NCBI GenBank assembly: GCA_026988525.1 | Contig: JALSLC010000033.1 | Coordinates: forward strand, 1-64,000 | Length of the DNA stretch: 64,000 nt | Reading direction: 5' to 3' | DNA from: Archaeoglobaceae archaeon | Lineage (GTDB): Archaea > Halobacteriota > Archaeoglobi > Archaeoglobales > Archaeoglobaceae | Shown here: positions 9,745-22,640 of the stretch, piece after piece | Layout: every line of letters begins with the position of its first letter | Numbering within the stretch: position 1 is the stretch's first letter | Made by a program: the position numbers and the translations under genes | Notes under the pieces: model-generated | What the model saw: the letters and a program-made list of their open reading frames with translations, nothing else | Told to the model about the DNA's origin: nothing | Databases searched by the model: none

Positions 9745-10340
9745 ATGATTGGTTTCTTTACTTCTATTTTCCAATTTTAAATGAATTTAGATATGATCCT
9801 TCAAAAGATGTTGAAAGTGCAAGAATTTTGGAAGAAATAGCAAAACTTGAAAAATTAGATGTTTTGAATTTTATTAAAAACAAAAAAGTAGTAATTATTG
9901 GAAATGCAAAAAAGAATTTTAAAATTGAAGAAGAAAAATATTCAGACTACATTGTAATCACTGCTGGAAAAGCTGTTTTAAATTATGATGGAAAAATTGA
10001 TGTACATGTTACTGATTTAGATGAGGGTTTCAAAGCTTTGTGTTATGCTGTAAATAAAGCAAAAGTAGTTATAGTACATGCTCATGGTGATAACATAGAT
10101 TTAATTAAAGAGTGCGTGCCAAGCTTAGATAAGGTAGTAGGTACTACCCAAAACTTACCCTTTAAAAGAATATACAACTTTGGAGGATTTACTGATGGAG
10201 ATAGAGCTGCTATAATAGCAAAGAACTTTGCCCAAAAAGTTAAACTTTTAAATTTTAGATTTGATATTGCAGAAAACAATTTAAAATTGAAAAAATTAAA
10301 ATGGGCTAAGAAAATACTTAAATTTGAAGGTTTAGTTTAA
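9735..10340 (+). CDS. mptE: 6-hydroxymethyl-7,8-dihydropterin pyrophosphokinase, MptE type
   Basis: Archaeal pyrophosphokinase family (formerly DUF115) that activates 6-hydroxymethyl-dihydropterin in methanopterin/folate-like cofactor synthesis. Marks include VVIIGNAKKN near 52, ITAGKAVLNY, DVHVTDLD near 90, HAHGDN near 115 and NFGGFTDGDRA near 150. I start at ATG 9735 (MQLNDWF), 10 bases before the ileS stop; a longer frame from 9678 would add an N-terminus made from ileS codons in another frame. About 201 residues, normal for the family. Confidence 0.9.
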   Translation: MQLNDWFLYFYFPILNEFRYDPSKDVESARILEEIAKLEKLDVLNFIKNKKVVIIGNAKKNFKIEEEKYSDYIVITAGKAVLNYDGKIDVHVTDLDEGFKALCYAVNKAKVVIVHAHGDNIDLIKECVPSLDKVVGTTQNLPFKRIYNFGGFTDGDRAAIIAKNFAQKVKLLNFRFDIAENNLKLKKLKWAKKILKFEGLV

Positions 10341-11342
10341 ACTACGGCAAATCTTTATAGTTTCAGTTTCGTTCATTGGAGTTGAGATGTACACTGTAAC
10401 ATTACCTTTTTTGAATATCGCATTTATTCTATTATCTGCTTTCCACAAGTGAATGTTTAAATTATCAACTTTAACCAGCTTAGAATTTATTGGATAGGGC
10501 ATTGGCATTAAACTCTCTTTTATTAACATTTCGTTGGCACCCTTAGTGTATTCAAGCAAAACCGAGTACCCATAAACACAAACTTCCTTCAGTAAATAGC
10601 CATTTGAATAACTGGGTGTTAAAATTTTGAATTTCGCATACTTTTGAGCTTTGTCCACACTCCTAAATTTGTATATTTTTAGCTCTTGTATAACTTTGTA
10701 AACTTTTGCACCCTTAGGTATTTTGAAGTTGAAAAAACTGTCGTTAACAGTGGTATTGTATGTTATTTTTTCAAACCTTATATTATAAATAGTGTTGTTC
10801 AATTTAAAAAATATACCTTTTAGTTTGTATTCAGGAGTTATATAAGCATAACCGTAAACGTTGATATTTGTTGAGCCTTTTGGAATTAACTTTAATACAT
10901 AGCAATTAATTCCATCAAAGCTTTTATTTCCAAAGTAAGTTACATTAAATATTGTTAACATTCCATCCAAGAATCTAACGTAATCTGGAGGGTGTTCCGG
11001 AGTTGATTTTTCAACTTTAACAGTGTTTTTGTTCTTATCGTAAATCCACGTATATGACCCATTCGAGATCAAATAAGCATTGTAAGTTAGGTCATACATC
11101 CATACTTTATCTGGTTTCTTTACAACAAACTTCAAACTATCGTTGTAAGTTTTATTACCTTCAACCAATGTAAGATACTCCCAACCCTCAACAGTTTTAG
11201 TTGAATTATACAAATCCTTTACTTTTTTAGCTATTTCTTCACCCATTTTAGCCATTTTTATTTCTTCCTTTTTACTGTTTTGAGTATTCTGAACACAGCC
11301 TAAGAGGATTAGAGCTAACAATAAAACAGCTATTTTTCTCAT
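10332..11342 (-). CDS. LolA-like archaeal lipoprotein
   Basis: A secreted lipoprotein: signal peptide with lipobox LLGC (C16). The body resembles archaeal proteins annotated as outer membrane lipoprotein-sorting (LolA-like) proteins: KFVVKKPDKVWMYDLT, ITPEYKLKGIFFKL and FNFKIPKGAKVYK are the usual strand motifs. A second, diverged copy lies at 24706-25701 with the same lipobox and the VNDS.FNF.IPK motif. Archaea have no outer membrane, so the role is unknown. Its start overlaps the hisS stop by 4 bases, making it the distal gene of a hisS operon. It overlaps the mptE end by 9 bases tail to tail. Confidence 0.75.
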   Translation of the reverse strand: MRKIAVLLLALILLGCVQNTQNSKKEEIKMAKMGEEIAKKVKDLYNSTKTVEGWEYLTLVEGNKTYNDSLKFVVKKPDKVWMYDLTYNAYLISNGSYTWIYDKNKNTVKVEKSTPEHPPDYVRFLDGMLTIFNVTYFGNKSFDGINCYVLKLIPKGSTNINVYGYAYITPEYKLKGIFFKLNNTIYNIRFEKITYNTTVNDSFFNFKIPKGAKVYKVIQELKIYKFRSVDKAQKYAKFKILTPSYSNGYLLKEVCVYGYSVLLEYTKGANEMLIKESLMPMPYPINSKLVKVDNLNIHLWKADNRINAIFKKGNVTVYISTPMNETETIKICRSLN

Positions 11343-12577
11343 TTTACCACCCTACTCAATTTATTCACAATATCTTCTATAGATAATTTCTCTTGTACTC
11401 CTCTTTTTAAGTCCTTAATACTATAAATTCCTGTTTCTTCCTCCTTTTTTCCAACTATGATTGCAAAATCAAAATCACTAAAATGACTAAGCTGTTTTTT
11501 CAAGTTTCTACCCATAACATCAGTAACAATCTCTACATTAGACAGCTTTTCCCTCAGTTTTTCAGCCACCTTAAAAGCATGCAAATAACTTCCAGCGTTA
11601 ACAATAGCTACTCTAAGTTTCTTTTTTGGTTCTATTTTACATACTTCCATAACCCTATCAAATCCAATTGCAAAGCCTGTAGATGGTGTATCCTCCCCCC
11701 CAAAAACATGAGCTAATCTGTAGCTACCCCCGCCGCAAACTTGTTTTTGGGCACCCAATCCTTCAGCGTACGCTTCAAAAACGATGCCAGTATAGTAATC
11801 GAGACCCCTAACTATACTTAAATCTACAATGTAATCAACACCTGAAACTTCACAAAGTTCACACACTTTCTTTATTCTTTCCAATACATCTTTATCTATA
11901 TCTATGGATTCAAGAAAATCTACTTTACCCTTAATGTTTACTGTATCTTTTATGCTACTGTATAGCTCATTTAAGCCCAATTCATTCATAAATCTCTTTA
12001 ATTCTTCCATTTCACCTTTATCTATCAATCTCAATATTTTAGATGAAGTTTTTTCATCCAAGTCTTTTAACATTTTTCTTAAAATTCCTACATGTCCAAT
12101 GTGCAGATTAAACTTAATTTTCAGTTTTTCAAGTATTCTGTAAGCTAAGGTAATAACTTCAGCCTCTCCCTCAGCTCTATCAGAGCCAATTAGCTCAACT
12201 CCAAATTGCCAAAACTCTCTATACCTACCTCTTTGGGGCCTTTCATATCTGAAACAATTGGCAAAATAGTAGAATCTAAGTGGTTTTGGCATAACTTTGC
12301 ATTCATTTACATACAGCCTCATAACTGGAGCTGTTAATTCGGGTCTTAAAGCTAAATCTCGTCCTCCTTTATCTTTAAAAGCGTAAATTTCCTCTATTAT
12401 TCCTTCTCCTGATTTTAATGTAAATAACTCCAAATGTTCAAAAGTCGGTGTACAAACTTCTTTATAACCGTAGCTTTCTGCGATAAGCCTCATTAATTTT
12501 TCTACTTCTCTTCTTTTTTCCATTTCATCAGGCAAAAAGTCTCTGGTTCCTCTCGGTCTTTCTATTTTGTTCGGCAT
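11339..12577 (-). CDS. hisS: Histidyl-tRNA synthetase
   Basis: Class II synthetase of 412 residues. Motif 2 reads FRYERPQRGRYREFWQFG; the histidine-specific arginine motif is present as RGLDYYTG; motif 3 is GFAIGFDRV. The C-terminal anticodon-binding domain occupies about residues 320-405 (LRVAIVNAGS onward). Followed with a 4-base overlap by the LolA-like lipoprotein gene. Confidence 0.97.
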   Translation of the reverse strand: MPNKIERPRGTRDFLPDEMEKRREVEKLMRLIAESYGYKEVCTPTFEHLELFTLKSGEGIIEEIYAFKDKGGRDLALRPELTAPVMRLYVNECKVMPKPLRFYYFANCFRYERPQRGRYREFWQFGVELIGSDRAEGEAEVITLAYRILEKLKIKFNLHIGHVGILRKMLKDLDEKTSSKILRLIDKGEMEELKRFMNELGLNELYSSIKDTVNIKGKVDFLESIDIDKDVLERIKKVCELCEVSGVDYIVDLSIVRGLDYYTGIVFEAYAEGLGAQKQVCGGGSYRLAHVFGGEDTPSTGFAIGFDRVMEVCKIEPKKKLRVAIVNAGSYLHAFKVAEKLREKLSNVEIVTDVMGRNLKKQLSHFSDFDFAIIVGKKEEETGIYSIKDLKRGVQEKLSIEDIVNKLSRVVK

Positions 12578-12634
12578 TACTGGCTAAATTTTTCAAGAGA
12601 AAATAAAAATTTTGATCGAAAGTATTTAAAACAA

Positions 12635-13477
12635 ATGACAAGCTTAGAAGCTATGCATCCTATAGCCACAGCAATATGGGAATTCATAAAAAAATACTAC
12701 ATTGACTCCATTGTTTATAAAACAGGTTATAATCCGGTAAACTCTGCTACTTGGATAATTCTTTTGATTATTGCATGTATATTAATATATAAAACACTTG
12801 TTAAATACAATGTAAAGTTTGATGAATACTTTGTTGCTGGAAACATACCATACATAATTTTTGGCTCATCAATAAGAGTTGTTGAAGATGCTAACTTTAT
12901 TCGACCCCCTATTTGTTACTTGTTCATGTCCCCATTCATATACATGGTTGTTTTCTCAATAGCTTTTCCTGTTTTTCTATTATCTCTCAAATATAGAAGG
13001 GAAAAATATTGGATCCACTATGGAGCATTTGGTGTTTTACTTTCAATTACAACACTAATATTTTTGTTTACCCACCTTAAAGTTATTAATTGGTGGGTGT
13101 TACCTTCAGCTTTTTTACTTGCTTTATGTTTTCTTTTAATATACTATATGCTTACATCCAAGTTTTATAAAAGAATGTGTAATAAACTCAGCTGTATGGT
13201 TTTTTTCTCTCAAATGCTCGACGGTAGTGCAACGTTCATAGGTACAACTTTTCTCGGTTACTGGGAAATGCATGTAATTCCCAGAATATTCATTCATTAC
13301 TTTGGCGGATGGATAATGCTACCACTCAAAATAATAGTATTCACAGTAATACTTTACTTCTTAGATTCATCAGCCGAAGAAAACAGAGAACTTGTTAACT
13401 TCATAAAATTTGTTTTAATAGTTCTCGGTTTAGCACCCGGTCTAAGAGATGCCCTGAGAATGACTTTCCAAGTATAA
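12635..13477 (+). CDS. DUF63 family multi-spanning membrane protein
   Basis: A 280-residue archaeal integral membrane protein with about seven hydrophobic segments. It carries features of the DUF63 family: YFVAGNIPYIIFGSSIRVVEDA near 70, MLDGSATF near 190 and HYFGGWIMLPLK near 215. The conserved charged residues inside membrane segments (R, E, D in RVVEDA; D in MLDGS) suggest an enzyme or transporter, but the function is not established to my knowledge. Stands alone upstream of tRNA-Gln. Confidence 0.85.
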   Translation: MTSLEAMHPIATAIWEFIKKYYIDSIVYKTGYNPVNSATWIILLIIACILIYKTLVKYNVKFDEYFVAGNIPYIIFGSSIRVVEDANFIRPPICYLFMSPFIYMVVFSIAFPVFLLSLKYRREKYWIHYGAFGVLLSITTLIFLFTHLKVINWWVLPSAFLLALCFLLIYYMLTSKFYKRMCNKLSCMVFFSQMLDGSATFIGTTFLGYWEMHVIPRIFIHYFGGWIMLPLKIIVFTVILYFLDSSAEENRELVNFIKFVLIVLGLAPGLRDALRMTFQV

Positions 13478-13545
13478 CCAAAAATTTCTTATATTTTTTC
13501 GCACTCTAAAATTTAGATTTAGTAATTCAAATAGTAATTCAAAGA

Positions 13546-13618
13546 AGCCCCGTGGGGTAGTGGTCAATCCTGCGGGACTCTGGATCCCGCGACCCCGGTT
13601 CGAATCCGGGCGGGGCTA
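13546..13618 (+). tRNA. tRNA-Gln (CTG)
   Basis: Folds as a standard cloverleaf. The acceptor stem AGCCCCG pairs with CGGGGCT at 13611-13617, with discriminator A at 13618. The anticodon stem CGGGA/TCCCG encloses loop CTCTGGA, anticodon CTG. The T arm contains GGTTCGAATCC. CCA is not encoded and no intron is seen. Confidence 0.97.
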
Positions 13619-13645
13619 TTTTCGTTTAATTTTTGGTGGGATTGT

Positions 13646-14659
13646 ATGAAGTACATTCAAGTCGAAATAACTAGAAGTTGTAATGAAAAATGTCTCGTTT
13701 GTCCCCACAGAAAATGGAAAATGGAGGGGATGATGGACTTTAACGATTTTATTAAAATTTCGAAGTTCTTTTCAAGTTACGATTTAGTTTACCTTCAAGG
13801 TTGGGGCGAACCACTACTACACAAAAATTTTTTAGATATGCTTAAAATTGCAAAAAATAAGGCAAAAACAGGATTTACTACCAATGGAAGAAAACTCCCC
13901 AAGTTAGCGGAAAGTGTTTCGATATATACTGATTACATTCTTGTATCTTTTGCAGGGGTAGAATGTCACAATGAGTTAAGAGGAGTTAGCTTTGATAAAG
14001 CATTAGATGGAGTTAAAGCTATTTCAGAAGCCAAAAAAGAGTTGTCTACTGATATAAGAATTGGCGTTAGTTATATGCTAACAACTTTAAATGCTGAGGA
14101 ATGCAAAGAATTCGTAAAATTAGTCAAAGATGCTGGAGCTGAATACATTGCCTTTACTAACTTAGACTACGTTTTTGATGAAATAACCGATGAGCTTAGA
14201 TTATTTGGTAAAGCTAAAAAAGAGGATGAAAAAGCAATTGATGAGTCAATAAATCTTGCAAAAAAGTTTAAAATTGAAGTAAAAAAATATCCTCTCAGAT
14301 TAGAGGAACAACCAGTTTGTGATGCAAATCCGCACTTAAATATTACATTGAGTTGCGAATGTAAGATATATCCATGTATATATTTATGTTTTCCATTTGA
14401 AAAGATAGAAAGGTTATTTGAAGGTAAAAAAGTTTTTGTTGAAAAACCGGATTTTGGAGAGCTAAATTGCGTTAAAAATGAATACAAAACATTCATTGAA
14501 CGTTATTTAAGAAGAATACAAGCTTACGAGAAAGCTCTTGATAGTGTTATGATTTCCGATCCTTTTACTGCAATTAGAAAAATATCAAACCTTAATACAG
14601 TTTTAAGAAGTTTTCCACCGCCAGATGTTTGTAATACTTGTTATAAACTATACTTGTAG
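13646..14659 (+). CDS. Radical SAM protein
   Basis: A 337-residue radical SAM enzyme with the cluster motif C12-x3-C16-x2-C19 (SCNEKCLVC). The GWGEPLL stretch near 52 is the SAM-binding GGE-type motif. Several C-terminal cysteines (VCDAN near 227, CECKIYPCIYLC near 237-248, VCNTCYKL at the end) suggest an auxiliary cluster of the SPASM/twitch kind. The start has GGTGGGATTGT upstream. The substrate is not identifiable; no small peptide gene is evident beside it. Confidence 0.85.
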   Translation: MKYIQVEITRSCNEKCLVCPHRKWKMEGMMDFNDFIKISKFFSSYDLVYLQGWGEPLLHKNFLDMLKIAKNKAKTGFTTNGRKLPKLAESVSIYTDYILVSFAGVECHNELRGVSFDKALDGVKAISEAKKELSTDIRIGVSYMLTTLNAEECKEFVKLVKDAGAEYIAFTNLDYVFDEITDELRLFGKAKKEDEKAIDESINLAKKFKIEVKKYPLRLEEQPVCDANPHLNITLSCECKIYPCIYLCFPFEKIERLFEGKKVFVEKPDFGELNCVKNEYKTFIERYLRRIQAYEKALDSVMISDPFTAIRKISNLNTVLRSFPPPDVCNTCYKLYL

Positions 14660-14730
14660 TTAGTATTTCGTAAAAATCTACATGAATATTAAATAATTGA
14701 AACTATTTTTGGTTAGACAGCAAAAATTTT

Positions 14731-14796
14731 AAACTAAAGGAGTAACAAGATATACCCTCCATTCCGGGTACCGCTGGCTTTATCCCCCAATAGTTT
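14731..14796 (+). promoter_or_regulatory. Candidate structured leader upstream of the APC-UspA transporter
   Basis: A GC-rich island in a very AT-rich gap. AAACTA (14731-14736) pairs with TAGTTT (14791-14796) to close a domain. Inside, TACCC (14753-14757) can pair with GGGTA (14766-14770), or alternatively GGAG (14739-14742) with CTCC (14757-14760); these two pairings exclude each other. It ends about 120 bases before the transporter start. I could not match it to a riboswitch class I know. The mutually exclusive stems suggest a switch, but this is inference from eye folding. Confidence 0.4.
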
Positions 14797-14918
14797 TGTT
14801 TTAATTTTTTAAATTATTTTTTTATGTAACAAAGTAATATAAGAAACAAATACAAGAGTGTAATTGAATTGAGTAAATTAACAGCACATTATTAAAACAG
14901 CAATACAATCTCACAAAT

Positions 14919-18518
<3,600 letters not shown>

Positions 18519-19357
18519 TAATTGCTCCAGCAAGTATAACTTGCTTTTTTACACCTTTTAAAAGTAAAAATGCTTTAGAATCGGGATCTTTTGGTGTGGG
18601 TATTGCTCTAAAAAATGGGTCAACTGCACTCTGCAGAAACTCACCCAATATTTCCATATCTTTTGAAGGTTGTAATCGTGTCATTACTGTGTTCAAAGCT
18701 TTAGAGATAATTAAAGAAAGAAAAATTGAAGTAAAAAATTGCAAAGTTCTTTTGAAACCAAATTATCCAGTAGGCAGTGGTTTTGGTATGAGTGCTTCTC
18801 TAACACTCTCAACCCTTAAAGCTTTAAGAGTGCCAAGTAAAATTATTCCGGATTTAGCTCATGAAGCAGAAGTCCTATCATCTACGGGGCTTGGAGATGT
18901 AGTTACTCAAACTTATGGTGGAATAGTATGCAGATTGAATGCTTCTTGCCCATCAAAAGCCATTGTAAAAAAATTTAACTTTTTAAAAACATTAGACATA
19001 ATTTCTTTTGGTGAATTAGACACGAAGGAAATGCTTGAAGAGTACAATTTTTCTACTGGATTAAAGCATCTCAAAGAGTTCTTAAAAAAACCTACATTGG
19101 AAGAACTGTTTAAGCACTCCAAGCAATTTACACTTGAGAGTGGTGTAGCAGATGACAAAATAATAGATGTTATAGAGGCAGTCGAATCAAAAGGAGGCAT
19201 GGCATCTATGGTTATGCTTGGAAAAGCTGTTTTTGCTGTAAATGGTTTTGAAGCTATGAAAGAATTTGGAGAACCTAAAAAAGTTGAAGTTGATTTTAAT
19301 GGTTTTATTGTTCCTTTTTACAATACAATTAAAAATACCAACAGTATATTTTGATGC

Positions 19358-19978
19358 ATGAAAGTTCAGAGAGTAGTTACTCCACCACTTGCAGCAAATT
19401 CTTACGTAGTTGGAAGTGCAATGATAGATTGTGGAGGGGATGCTGAATTTATATTGAGGTACTTGTCTGAAAATAAATTGATAAACAAAATCAGATACCT
19501 ACTTCTTACCCACGCTCATTTCGATCATGCTGGAGCTTACTTTGCTTTGCAAAATATAGGTTCTACAGTAGGCATTCATTCAAAAGATATAGAAATTTCA
19601 AGAAAGCAACCTTTAGCTCATGGTATGCTGCTTTTTACACCAGTAAATCCAGATGTTGTATTTAAAGGTGGGGAAACCTTAGAGATTGGTAGAGCAAAGC
19701 TTAAGGTTATCCACACACCCGGTCACAGCCCAGGTAGTGTTTGTTACTATGATGAAGATAGAAAATGGCTATTTAGTGGAGATACTGTTTTCTCACATGG
19801 AGGTTTTGGTAGAGTAGATCTTCCGGGTGGAAATGCTTATGAGCTTGTGAGTTCACTAAAAAAACTTACAGAACTTGATGTGGAAATGCTTTATCCCGGA
19901 CACGATGAAATTGTGGAAGAGAAGGCAAATTTAGAAATAAAAAAAGCCTATGAAGTAGCTAGGAGGATTTTAATTTGA
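19358..19978 (+). CDS. Metallo-beta-lactamase fold hydrolase (glyoxalase II-like)
   Basis: A 206-residue MBL-fold hydrolase. The metal motif HAHFDH is at 52-57; further ligands lie in HTPGHSPGS near 119, SGDTVF near 141 and PGHDEI near 182. Family members include hydroxyacylglutathione hydrolase-like thioesterases; the actual substrate is not known. It follows pantoate kinase by 3 bases and its stop overlaps the start of the next gene. Confidence 0.88.
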   Translation: MKVQRVVTPPLAANSYVVGSAMIDCGGDAEFILRYLSENKLINKIRYLLLTHAHFDHAGAYFALQNIGSTVGIHSKDIEISRKQPLAHGMLLFTPVNPDVVFKGGETLEIGRAKLKVIHTPGHSPGSVCYYDEDRKWLFSGDTVFSHGGFGRVDLPGGNAYELVSSLKKLTELDVEMLYPGHDEIVEEKANLEIKKAYEVARRILI

Positions 19979-21357
19979 ATGTTAAAAAAGCTAAATCAAC
20001 AGAGAAAAACGTATTTTTAGAGTTATCAACATTATACTGTAAATTTCTTGCTGTATGGTCTGGTGTGCTTAGTCTCAATTTTGGATTAAAATTTAATTTT
20101 AGAAAAAAAGATCCAAAACTGGGTAAGTTATTTTTTAGAAAAATAAAAGATAACTGGTGTTACCTAATAAAAAGACTTGAAAATATCGATTTTTCTCGAA
20201 CCTTTTTAATAGGGGAAGATAGAGTTACTTGCGAACTAATATATCTTATATTCTACTTAGACTTCTACCTTAGAAAGAGAAAGTTGAGTTTGTGGGTAGT
20301 CACAACTAAAATGATAAATGAGTTAATTCTCAATACTTCTCCGGAAAAGCTGTCTGGATTACTTAAGCACTACAAAAACTCTAAAATGTTTTCCAAACAA
20401 GCATACAACGATATTTTAATAAAAGTTAGAATTGCCCGTCCTAAGGCGTACACAATACATTGCATGGAATGTACCGATTTAGCATTAGAATTTGCACAAA
20501 GAGATTTTGCAGGTGTGAATTCTTTTTATAGAATTTTAGAAATAGCAAAAAACAAGCAAACAATAGAAAGAGTATATAGAATAACAAAAACAACTGTAAT
20601 TTCCGAAACCAATGAAGTTAGAGATGGTTATAAATGGAGTATAAAAATAGTCCCAGAAGAAGATGGAATAAAGTGGGGTGCTATAACAGTTTTATTAATC
20701 CTGACAAACGATTATTCAACCAATTTTTCTTTTAACATTAACTCCAGTGTATCTAAGCTTTTAAACGCAATGTTAAATGGAAACTATTCTATTAGCTTTG
20801 ATCTATTTTTCTACTTTAATAAAAAATTTAAACCATATATAAATAAAAATATTGTTATGAGTTATGAGTTACCTTTAATTTCAAAGTTCTTAGAGGATTT
20901 ATCGGAATATATATATCCAGAAGTGGATAGGCTTAGTAAGAAGTTTTTAAACTCTATAAAACTTGAAGATATACCTAACTGCAATATAAACTACGATTAC
21001 GTCGTAGATGCAATAAGAATTCGAGTTAGAAAGAAGTTAGCAACCCACCTCGAGTACACGTGTTTAGTAACTAAACCGGTAAAAGGATACTATCTACACT
21101 TCGTAGTTCTGAAGGTTAATGGAAAACACAGATATATATGTCTTGCATGTACGGGAAAAAACGTTAGACCAAAGGATGCATTTTACATGTTTGACAATGC
21201 CAAACTAAAAAAAATTTTTGAGGTTAAAAAAGAAAATAGTTCTTTCAAGATTTTACCAATTACATTTGAAGAATTGAAAAAGCTGGCAGAAAATTCGGAG
21301 GATGAAGAGAGAAAACTTGCAAGAATTAAACTAAAAGAGGCGGGGATAATTATTTAG
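19975..21357 (+). CDS. Protein of unknown function, 460 residues
   Basis: I do not recognise this protein. It starts at TTG 19975, with AGGAGGA 8 bases upstream inside the end of the MBL gene, so it is translationally coupled to it. It looks cytoplasmic and alpha-helical in the first half, with hydrophobic patches near 35-45 and 80-95 but no clear signal peptide. A cluster HCMECTD lies near 162, and a charged C-terminus rich in Glu/Lys ends the protein. Base composition matches the neighbours. Position in the pantoate kinase operon hints at a link to CoA or thioester metabolism, but this is inference. Confidence 0.7.
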   Translation: MNVKKAKSTEKNVFLELSTLYCKFLAVWSGVLSLNFGLKFNFRKKDPKLGKLFFRKIKDNWCYLIKRLENIDFSRTFLIGEDRVTCELIYLIFYLDFYLRKRKLSLWVVTTKMINELILNTSPEKLSGLLKHYKNSKMFSKQAYNDILIKVRIARPKAYTIHCMECTDLALEFAQRDFAGVNSFYRILEIAKNKQTIERVYRITKTTVISETNEVRDGYKWSIKIVPEEDGIKWGAITVLLILTNDYSTNFSFNINSSVSKLLNAMLNGNYSISFDLFFYFNKKFKPYINKNIVMSYELPLISKFLEDLSEYIYPEVDRLSKKFLNSIKLEDIPNCNINYDYVVDAIRIRVRKKLATHLEYTCLVTKPVKGYYLHFVVLKVNGKHRYICLACTGKNVRPKDAFYMFDNAKLKKIFEVKKENSSFKILPITFEELKKLAENSEDEERKLARIKLKEAGIII

Positions 21358-21392
21358 ACTAAAATTTTTAAACTGAAGAGAGAGGATGTGTT

Positions 21393-22640
21393 ATGTCAAC
21401 CATAACTGAAAAAATTTTCAGTGAAAAATGTGGAAAGGATGTTTCCGCTGGAGAAATAGTAGTTGCAAAAATAGACCAGATAGCATTACAGGATGGTACA
21501 GCACCACTATCAATAAGAAAAATAATAGAACTTGGAGTTGAAGTTAAAGCTGCTGATAAAACGCACTTTTTTGTAGATCACGCTGCACCATCCCCAAGAA
21601 AAGAGTTGAGCAATGACCAAAAGTTCATAAGAGAATTTGCAGAGAAAATAGGTGCAAACTTTAATGGTCCGGGAGAAGGAATTATCCATCAATTAATGGT
21701 TGAGAATTGGGTAAAACCGGGAGACCTTGCAGTAGGAGCGGACAGTCATACTTGTACTTATGGTGCTCTTGGCTGTTTTTCAACAGGCATGGGATCTACA
21801 GATGTTGCTATAGCTGTAGCTCTCGGAAAAAACTGGTTCAGAGTTCCAGAAAGTTTTAGAATACAAATTGATGGTAAATTGGAAAAGGGCGTTTACTCCA
21901 AAGACGTAATTTTAAAAATTATCGGGGACTTAGGTGCGGATGGTGCAACGTACAAAGCTCTTGAATTTCATGGTGATTGTGTAAAAGAGATGAGTTTGGA
22001 AGCAAGATTAACAATGTCCAATATGGCTGTAGAGTGTGGTGCTAAAGCTGGACTTTTTGAAACTGATAAAAAAACAAAAGAATTTCTTGCAGAAATGGGT
22101 AGAATTGATGATTTTATAGAGATAAAAGCTGATAAAAACGCAGAATATGAAAAAGAACTGTACTTTGATGCATCAGACATAGAACCCCTTGTAGCAAGAC
22201 CGCACAACGTAGATAATGTTTGCGAAGTATCAAAAGTTGAAGGCTTAAAAGTAGATCAAGTTTTTGTTGGAACTTGCACAAATGGCAGATTATCTGATAT
22301 TGAAGTTGTTGCAAAAATCTTAAATGGTAAAAAAATAGCAAGAAATCTAAGATTGATTGTAGCTCCAGCAAGTAGAAGAATATACATCAAAGCTATGGAG
22401 TTAGGATACTTAAAAACAATAGTTGAGGCAGGGGGCTTAATAGCTCCACCGGGATGTGCTTGTTGTGTTGGTATTCACATGGGTATTCCTGCTGATGGTG
22501 AAGTTTGTCTTTCCACCCAAAATAGAAATTTCAAAGGAAGAATGGGAAATCCAAATGCTGAAATTTACCTTGCATCTCCTGCAACTGCAGCCGTATCAGC
22601 TTTAAAAGGAGAAATAACTGACCCAAGAGAATACATTTAA
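21393..22640 (+). CDS. leuC: 3-isopropylmalate dehydratase large subunit (LeuC/HacA type)
   Basis: Aconitase-family large subunit of 415 residues, with the [4Fe-4S] cysteines in VGTCTNGR near 297 and PPGCACCVG near 355. ADSHTCTYGALGCFSTGMGSTD near 116 is typical. Archaeal members act on isopropylmalate, citramalate or homocitrate; the sequence alone does not settle which. A small subunit is needed but is not in this window. Start has GAGAGGATG upstream. It overlaps the radical SAM gene by 4 bases tail to tail. Confidence 0.92.
   Translation: MSTITEKIFSEKCGKDVSAGEIVVAKIDQIALQDGTAPLSIRKIIELGVEVKAADKTHFFVDHAAPSPRKELSNDQKFIREFAEKIGANFNGPGEGIIHQLMVENWVKPGDLAVGADSHTCTYGALGCFSTGMGSTDVAIAVALGKNWFRVPESFRIQIDGKLEKGVYSKDVILKIIGDLGADGATYKALEFHGDCVKEMSLEARLTMSNMAVECGAKAGLFETDKKTKEFLAEMGRIDDFIEIKADKNAEYEKELYFDASDIEPLVARPHNVDNVCEVSKVEGLKVDQVFVGTCTNGRLSDIEVVAKILNGKKIARNLRLIVAPASRRIYIKAMELGYLKTIVEAGGLIAPPGCACCVGIHMGIPADGEVCLSTQNRNFKGRMGNPNAEIYLASPATAAVSALKGEITDPREYI

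Noticed and set aside
14731-14796. Fluoride, Mn or SAM riboswitch identity for the leader of the APC-UspA gene
   Set aside because: I compared it from memory with the conserved bases of these classes and found no convincing match, so I list it only as a candidate structure.
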